Notes under the pieces: generated by a model
What the model saw: only the letters and a program-made list of their open reading frames with translations
Told to the model about the DNA's origin: nothing
Database searches by the model: none
From: Volvox africanus
Lineage: Eukaryota; Chlorophyta; Chlorophyceae; Chlamydomonadales; Volvocaceae
Reading direction: 5' to 3'
Length of the DNA stretch: 64,000 bases
Assembly: GCA_030268105.1 (NCBI GenBank)
Contig: BSDZ01000023.1
Span: forward strand, 620,001 to 684,000
Position numbers and translations under genes: made by a program
Shown here: piece after piece, positions 58,801 to 64,000 of the stretch
Numbering within the stretch: position 1 is the first letter of the stretch
How the letters are laid out: every line of letters begins with the position of its first letter

Positions 58801-61558
58801 GCCGGCTCTGACGGATGGTGAAGGCACTGCTGCTTCCGTCGTTCCCCAAGGCGGTGCAGAGGAGCTGACCCAACAAGGAGGTTGGCCAGTCATCAATTTC
58901 GATGGGCACATGCACGAGTTGGAGGAGGTGCCGGCCACGGCGGGTGCGTTCTTGCGAGTGGGGGAGTGTGTGCCTGGGGGGCTCTTGGTGTTTGGGCTTG
59001 TGGCTGTCATCAGTATGCGCCGGCCCGCAAAAAAATACGTACCTGGCTGGTTGGGGCCAGGAAGGGAGTCCCCGAGAGGTCGTTATCGGTCGCATTTGCG
59101 TAGTGCCACTCTGCGTCAGTAATGAGAAATCTGCTAAAGCAGGGAGGGAGGGAGGGAGGGAGGGAGGGAGGGAGGGAGGGAGGGAGGGAGGGAGGGAGGG
59201 AGGGAGGGAGGGAGGGAGGGAGGGAGGGAGGGAGGGAGGGAGGGAGGGAGGGAGGGAGGGAGGGAGGGAGGGAGGGAGGGAGGGAGGGAGGGAGGGAGGG
59301 AGGGAGGGAGGGAGGGAGGGAGGGAGGGAGGGAGGGAGGGAGGGAGGGAGGGAGGGAGGGAGGGAGGGAGGGAGGGAGGGAGGGAGGGAGGGAGGGAGGG
59401 AGGGAGGGAGGGAGGGAGGGAGGGAGGGAGGGAGGGAGGGAGGGAGGGAGGGAGGGAGGGAGGGCTCACACAGCTGCCCGCGAGTTCTTTAGTAACAATA
59501 AGACCCGCGACTTGTGCCCCGTGCTCGCCTGCAATTAGCGTCCAATACAGTCTCTACCGACTGGCCGGCACTGCAGCCCAGCACCGGCGCCAACACGCAG
59601 GGCAGCAAGGTGGGCACTGGTTGGGTGGGCGAGCGGTTGCTTGCTGCTCGCCTAACTATCGTTCTGGGTGGTTGAATGGCGGCTGTTGTTGGCTGCGGAA
59701 ATCTAGCGCCATGGGGGGTTGCTTTCTTGCTTTCTTGCTTCTTCTACCTTCTCCTGCCTTGGGTTGTGCGGAGCGTCCATTTCAGAGCGTCTGTGACCCG
59801 TGGGTCTGTTGTTTCCTAACCCTCATCCGGTGCTGGCCTGCAGACGTCGGGTCCCGCGGCGGTGATTCCGGCCAATAACTCCTGCACGAAAAACAGCTTC
59901 ATCCGCACTCGCGGCGCCAGCGAGGTCGCCGTATCAGGTTCCAACCGGATCCAGACCTGGATCCTGCTGGAGTTCTGCGACAAGGGCAGCTTGCAGGTCC
60001 GTGTGGACGGGCACGTTTTTTTCTCTCTCTCTCTTTCCCTACCCTCCCCCCGTCTCTCTCTGTACATGTGTCATATGTATATGACCACCACAGCCTTCTT
60101 TCTCAGTATAACCCCCCTCCCTCCACCACCATCGCGGTTCATAATTCTTCTTTATAGCGGCGCCTCTACAGCGGCAGTGTCAGGTCTCGTGTATTGCTGG
60201 ATGCTTTCCCCCCTTTACCCGGATTGAACGTCGCAGTCCAATTGTTTCGGCCTCTCCCCTCAGACTCCCCCTTGCTGCTGTACCTGCCCACCCGCTCACC
60301 CAACCCTGCAGGAGGCTATCGATCGCGGCTGGCTGCGCACTGAACGCTCTGCCCTATCCGGTGGTCCCAATCTGGCCGCTGTGCTGGCCACCGCCCGCGA
60401 AGTGGCCTCCGCATTGGCCTACCTGCACGCAGCCAACGTGGTTCACGGAGACCTGTCGGGCTGGAACGTCATGCTGTGCTCAGCGGGGCCAGCTGCTTCG
60501 GAGGGCGGCAGGAACTTTGTGGCTAAGGTGTGTTTATGTGCTCATGCTTTATTGACAGAAGGTGATTTTGCGCGGCCACGTCTGCGGGTTCTCCCCCTTG
60601 TTCTCTCCTCGTCTGCGGGTTCTCCCCCTTGTTCTCTCCACATGTTTTCACCGGACCCTGCTCCCCTTTCCACCTTCCCCTTGCCTTCTTGATTCCGGTA
60701 TGGAAAGGTTGCCGACTTCGGGCTGAGCCGCACTCTGGAGATCCGGTCCAAGATGCAAACCGCGAACTACGGCACGGTAAGGAAAACCCCATTCGGTGTT
60801 TCGTTGGGAAGAAATGCCGCCTCGATTTTGTCTTCTTGGTACGTTTCCTCACCTTCGTCCCTGGCTTTCCCGCCGCCTCCCACGCAGCTCTCTCACATGC
60901 CCCCCGAGCTGGTCCTGAACGGCACCGTCAGTCGCGCTGTGGACGTGTACTCGTTTGGAGTGCTCCTGTGGCAGATGTACACGGGGTCTCGTCCTTGGTC
61001 CGGGCTAACCCACAGCCAGATCATCATGCTCATTGGATCCGGGGTGAGGCGCTGGATCTCTTAACTCAGCATTCACGGTCTTAATCACGGTCTTAATCAC
61101 GGAGAGATAAGACGTAGATAGATGCAGCTCACCACCCCTGACTGAAGTAATAAAACTTTCTGTGACTGGAACAAGCTTAGGCAAACGTACGGCTCGAATG
61201 CTGTTGGTTGCAGTACAGTTTTTAGCCTTCAAAAAAATATGCGAGCTACATCGTGGCCAAAGAATCGCCGTGGCGTCAGGTTCCTATCCATACGGGAAGA
61301 CGTGGGATCAGGGGTGGATGTCCACCTTGTGGGGTGCTGCCTGCCTAACCTACCCTGTACGTGTGTGGATGTGTGGATGGCGTCCTCTGCCCGTAGGAGG
61401 CCCGCCTGTTGTTCCCGCACAACACGCCCCCCTCCTACGAGGCTCTCATGCGCGCCTGCACCGACCGTGACCCGGAGAAGCGACCGACCTTTACGGGGGT
61501 GCTCAAGGTGCTGGAGGAGATGTCGGAGACGCTGCGCATCCAGGGATGGCTGGAGTAG
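49853..61558 (+). CDS. N-myristoylated GAF-PAS-protein kinase (TKL/Raf-like)
   Basis: Exons: 49853-49933, 50106-50240, 51513-51563, 51925-51985, 52872-52975, 53338-53441, 53797-53938, 54359-54479, 55107-55225, 55817-55954, 56472-56638, 57035-57089, 57580-57666, 57931-58053, 58361-58429, 58778-58943, 59551-59609, 59844-59996, 60312-60527, 60708-60776, 60888-61043, 61397-61558. They give 845 residues. Met-Gly-Asn-Ser-Phe-Ser-Ala-Cys at the start is a myristoylation site with an adjacent Cys that could be palmitoylated. A GAF domain spans about 73-226 ([31 protein letters not shown]), then a PAS-like domain about 227-350. The kinase domain runs 427-845: Gly loop GKGSFGSV 435-442, VAVK Lys455, candidate alpha-C Glu474, hinge [11 protein letters not shown], catalytic HGDLSGWN 690-697 with Asp692 and Asn697, DFG 720-722 and PPE 745-747. 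An insert of about 130 residues sits between alpha-C and the hinge. The tenth exon has tandem donors: 55950 is stronger but breaks phase, 55954 keeps it. A ligand or redox input is inferred, not shown. Confidence 0.88.
54560..54620. repeat. GCAGG/GTAGG repeat in a kinase intron
   Basis: Imperfect repeats of GCAGGGTAGGGTAC-like units lie 80 bases past the donor of the PAS-encoding exon (54359-54479). Confidence 0.8.
56404..56464. repeat. Four copies of a 15-bp unit before a kinase acceptor
   Basis: CCCGTTAACAGCCTA-like units repeat four times, ending just upstream of the acceptor at 56471. Each unit contains a CAG, so the repeat presents several potential acceptor sites in series. Confidence 0.85.
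59141..59464. repeat. AGGG tetranucleotide array (81 copies) in a kinase intron
   Basis: 324 bp of uninterrupted AGGG lie in the intron between the exons at 58778-58943 and 59551-59609. The transcript strand is the G-rich one, so the pre-mRNA itself could form G-quadruplexes. The open frames across it (Gly-Arg-Glu repeats) are artefacts. Confidence 0.97.
60579..60640. repeat. Tandem duplication of a 31-bp intronic unit
   Basis: Two copies of a unit starting CGTCTGCGGGTTCTCCCCCT lie within the short intron between the kinase catalytic-loop exon and the DFG exon. They duplicate part of its pyrimidine-rich tract. Confidence 0.9.
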
Positions 61559-61914
61559 GGTGTTGCCCACGGCGGCCGCCATGGCGGTGGCGGTGGGCTG
61601 AAGGGTAAAATCCGTAGAGTAGAATATCGGTTAATGGCTAAAAGGTGGAGATGGTGAGGTGGGGTGCAGGACAACTTGAGATGCGTTTCCGGGTTTTGAT
61701 GCCCCCCTTGACGTCATCGTACAAGGTGATGTGGTCCTCGCGCTTCATCTGCGATATGGAGGTTTGTCCCCGATACGATTGGACTAAATGTTAACGAGAT
61801 GGAAGGAACTTAATCTGGAGCTCGCGGCGGTCATGACGAGGAGAAGGGCGCATGCATCCTCCTGAAAACCTGGATAGCGTGTGGCAATTGCAGAGGCATG
61901 CGAACTCAAAATAT

Positions 61915-61919
61915 TGTAA
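61915..61919 (+). terminator. Candidate polyadenylation signal TGTAA of the kinase gene
   Basis: A plus-strand TGTAA lies about 360 bases after the kinase stop TAG (61556-61558), the expected motif and spacing for a volvocine mRNA 3' end. Confidence 0.55.
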
Positions 61920-63033
61920 GATGGCGCTAGTGATGATGCAGTTTTAGGGTTCCATGTGTTCATGGGCAAGCAGTTCATTCAGCCGGGTGCTGTTGTTTGA
62001 AATGATTCGAAATGAGGCTTTTTTGGTGACAGCGCGTGTGTTTGTGTGTATGTGTGTGTTTGGGGGGAGGGGGAAGAGCCGGGGCCATTGGGGGTTGATT
62101 GGGTTACTGCTTAAACCCTTATGTTTTGGTCACGCGGCTAAGTACTTGCGGTGCTGGGCGCCTGGCATATTTGGTGGAGCATGCACATTGCACACCCAAC
62201 CCATTAGGTTGTTGGATCCGGTTGGTTCGGGAGTCGACGAATGCAGAAATCGAACAGCAACCCGCGGTGTTACGCCGTTAGGACGGCTTCACAGGACGGT
62301 GTGTCAAGCAGCTAATCGTTCGGGCGGCTTTTCCGAAACAGCAAAACGTAAAAAGATCAAGAAACGGATGCAGACAGTCCCGGCTGGCGTTCAGAACTGA
62401 GCAGAGGTCCAAAGTATGGCTTAGTATATGGGATCATTCTTACATTACGTCGGAGGATTGTGCGCTGTTGTCGTTCTGTCGTTCTGTCGATGCCGAAAAT
62501 AGTTCCAACCGGGTCGGACCAGTCGTACGGTCGTACCGGTCAGGAATTGAGAGATAGCACCGGCACTACCTCCCAGTGCAATCCTGACGTCATGTCTCGT
62601 ACGGAATAGGGGGTGAATTGTGTGCCGATATCAGGCATATGATGTCCTGCAATGCCTTGAATTGGGTGTTCGGAGCATTTGTATCAAGATACAAATGCGG
62701 TTTGGGCGTAGGGCCGCTGTTCCAGGTACTGCGTTGGGTAGTGCTGTACTTCTGGGTGGAAGTACGGGGTGTATGGCTGGGTGGGACTGTGGCAGCTGCA
62801 ACTTGTCGCATTGGAGGCTTTAAGATCATCCGGGTCCGTGAATAGAAAGCGCAATGTCTGCTAAAGCAGCATTTTGTTCCGAAATGCAGGTTATGCTTGT
62901 ATTTGTAGTTGGATGCGTGTTGTGTGTTTTGCGTGTATGATTGTATGCGGTGGTGTTTGTGCGTGTTTTGGCGGGTTGTCTTGTGTTCCCGCTTTGGCGG
63001 CCTCGCCCGGCAACCTCACCCTGCGACCTCCGC

Positions 63034-63133
63034 GATCCAGTGGGCGCCGCCACAGGGCACCGGAGGTTTATCTACCGCTTCAAAGAGCAAACAACCTTGT
63101 TGTCAGTCCTGCGGCGACGGCGCCCACTGGATC
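63034..63133. repeat. Perfect 16-bp inverted repeat with 68-base spacer
   Basis: GATCCAGTGGGCGCCG at 63034-63049 is exactly complementary to 63118-63133. Arms this long and perfect are unlikely by chance and suggest the ends of a small element or a stem-loop. The spacer has no obvious structure. Confidence 0.85.
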
Positions 63134-63599
63134 ACATCGTCATTTACCTGCCATTCCCCCTGTATCATAATACTATCAACATCATAGTTCAATACACGCC
63201 GTACGTGGCAAACTTGATCTTCGCACTTGTCGTAGCTTTGCGTTGCGGACACTGTGTGCCGCTTGTGCCCATTTTCATGCGGTTCTTTGCCGGGGCTCCG
63301 TGAGGTCGGTACGGGCGCGGGTGCGGGTGCTAGTGCTAGTGCTAGTGCTAGTGCTAATGCTAGTGCTGGTAAAGGAGGAGGGCAAGAGGAGGTGATGAAA
63401 GGCGGGTGGAGGAGATGGAAGACAGAAAGGTTTGGAGAGGTTGTTACGGGCACGCTGTAACACGCTGTAAAAGGGAATGGAAAGCTACATGATGTGGTGG
63501 GCAGTAATGGTAAGAGTGAGTTTGTATCTGCCGAAATGCCGAGTTGGAGGCGAAAGCGGAAGCCCTTGACGAGGATGCTCCATGCGCCATGTGCCCACA

Positions 63600-63638
63600 T
63601 ACACACACACACACACGCACGCACACACGCACGCACAG
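63600..63638. repeat. CA/CG dinucleotide microsatellite
   Basis: ACACAC runs are interrupted by ACGC units. No exon is associated with it. Confidence 0.9.
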
Positions 63639-64000
63639 GTACACCGGTGCGGTGGTAATACGGTTTAAAATCTGCGTTGCGGCGTTGACGTGTTTCTGGG
63701 AAATGCCCCTGGCATTTGACAATGTGTGTGAGGGGTGGAGGAGGTGGTGTGTGGTGATGATAGCAATGCACATACACATGACCAGAATTCCGTGGTGGTA
63801 GTGGCGGTGGTGTGTACGTGAAGGGGTACGGAGATCCTGGGTACGGTACCTTCTAAACCATGACATCTTGATGATAAGTTGAGATTTTCAATCCTTTACA
63901 GCAGCCACGCGTGACGACCTGGTAGAGTTGAAGATGGTTGTGTAAGGGAAGCATGCTGCAGTGCCGCTGGGCTGCTGGCAGGGTCAGAGCCCAACGACCG

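Larger units (their letters stand above)
61559..64000. other. Downstream of the kinase gene, no supported gene
   Basis: The first 360 bases are probably the kinase 3' untranslated region. Further on there are only isolated frames. The best is plus-strand 62992-63303, which reads as hydrophobic protein-like sequence near its end but overlaps an inverted repeat and has no splice partner. A GCTAGT repeat (63327-63372) and a CA/CG microsatellite (63600-63638) are present. Confidence 0.4.

Noticed and set aside
58902..59538. Gly-Arg-Glu and Pro-Ser-Leu repeat proteins
   Set aside because: They are translations of the AGGG array; the kinase exons on both sides are in phase without it.

Overview
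The window looks like nuclear DNA of a volvocine green alga (Volvox, Gonium or a relative). The evidence is short exons split by many GT-AG introns of a few hundred bases, moderately GC-rich exons, Ala/Gly/Gln-rich insertions in otherwise conserved proteins, TGTAA polyadenylation motifs after stop codons, and very long simple-sequence arrays in introns. I saw no bacterial operon structure, rRNA, tRNA or CRISPR array.

Layout: (1) 1665-3164, plus strand: the 3' part of a dual-specificity phosphatase gene whose last four residues form a CaaX-type prenylation box. (2) 3165-8904: mostly non-coding, with a set of minus-strand terminal exons (7003-8110) of an unrecognised gene followed by a frame-disrupted continuation. 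(3) 8905-21365, minus strand: a gene for a very large, mostly disordered protein (about 2,900 residues in my model) with His/Gln, polyQ, polyPro and Gly/Glu tracts and several short helical exons; family not recognised. (4) 22751-30150, plus strand: a ten-exon gene for a 633-residue FkbM-type methyltransferase with an N-terminal membrane anchor; one intron holds a tetranucleotide array of about 980 bp. (5) 33086-47952, minus strand: a nuclear pore scaffold nucleoporin NUP155 gene of at least 26 exons (1,586 residues). (6) 49853-61558, plus strand: a 22-exon gene for an 845-residue N-myristoylated GAF-PAS-kinase of the TKL/Raf-like type. (7) 61559-64000: no gene that I can support.

The large gene and the methyltransferase are divergently transcribed from a 1.4 kb interval. 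NUP155 and the kinase diverge from a 1.9 kb interval. The methyltransferase and NUP155 converge. Gene order suggests no shared pathway; these look like independent cellular genes.

Exon borders were read by eye from GT/AG signals, phase continuity and family similarity. The methyltransferase and NUP155 models keep one open frame across every junction, and so does the kinase except at one ambiguous donor. These three models are therefore much firmer than the large low-complexity gene. The most unusual points are the prenylated phosphatase, the doubly lipid-anchored sensor kinase, a repeated 12-bp palindrome concentrated around the methyltransferase gene, and several compound inverted repeats.
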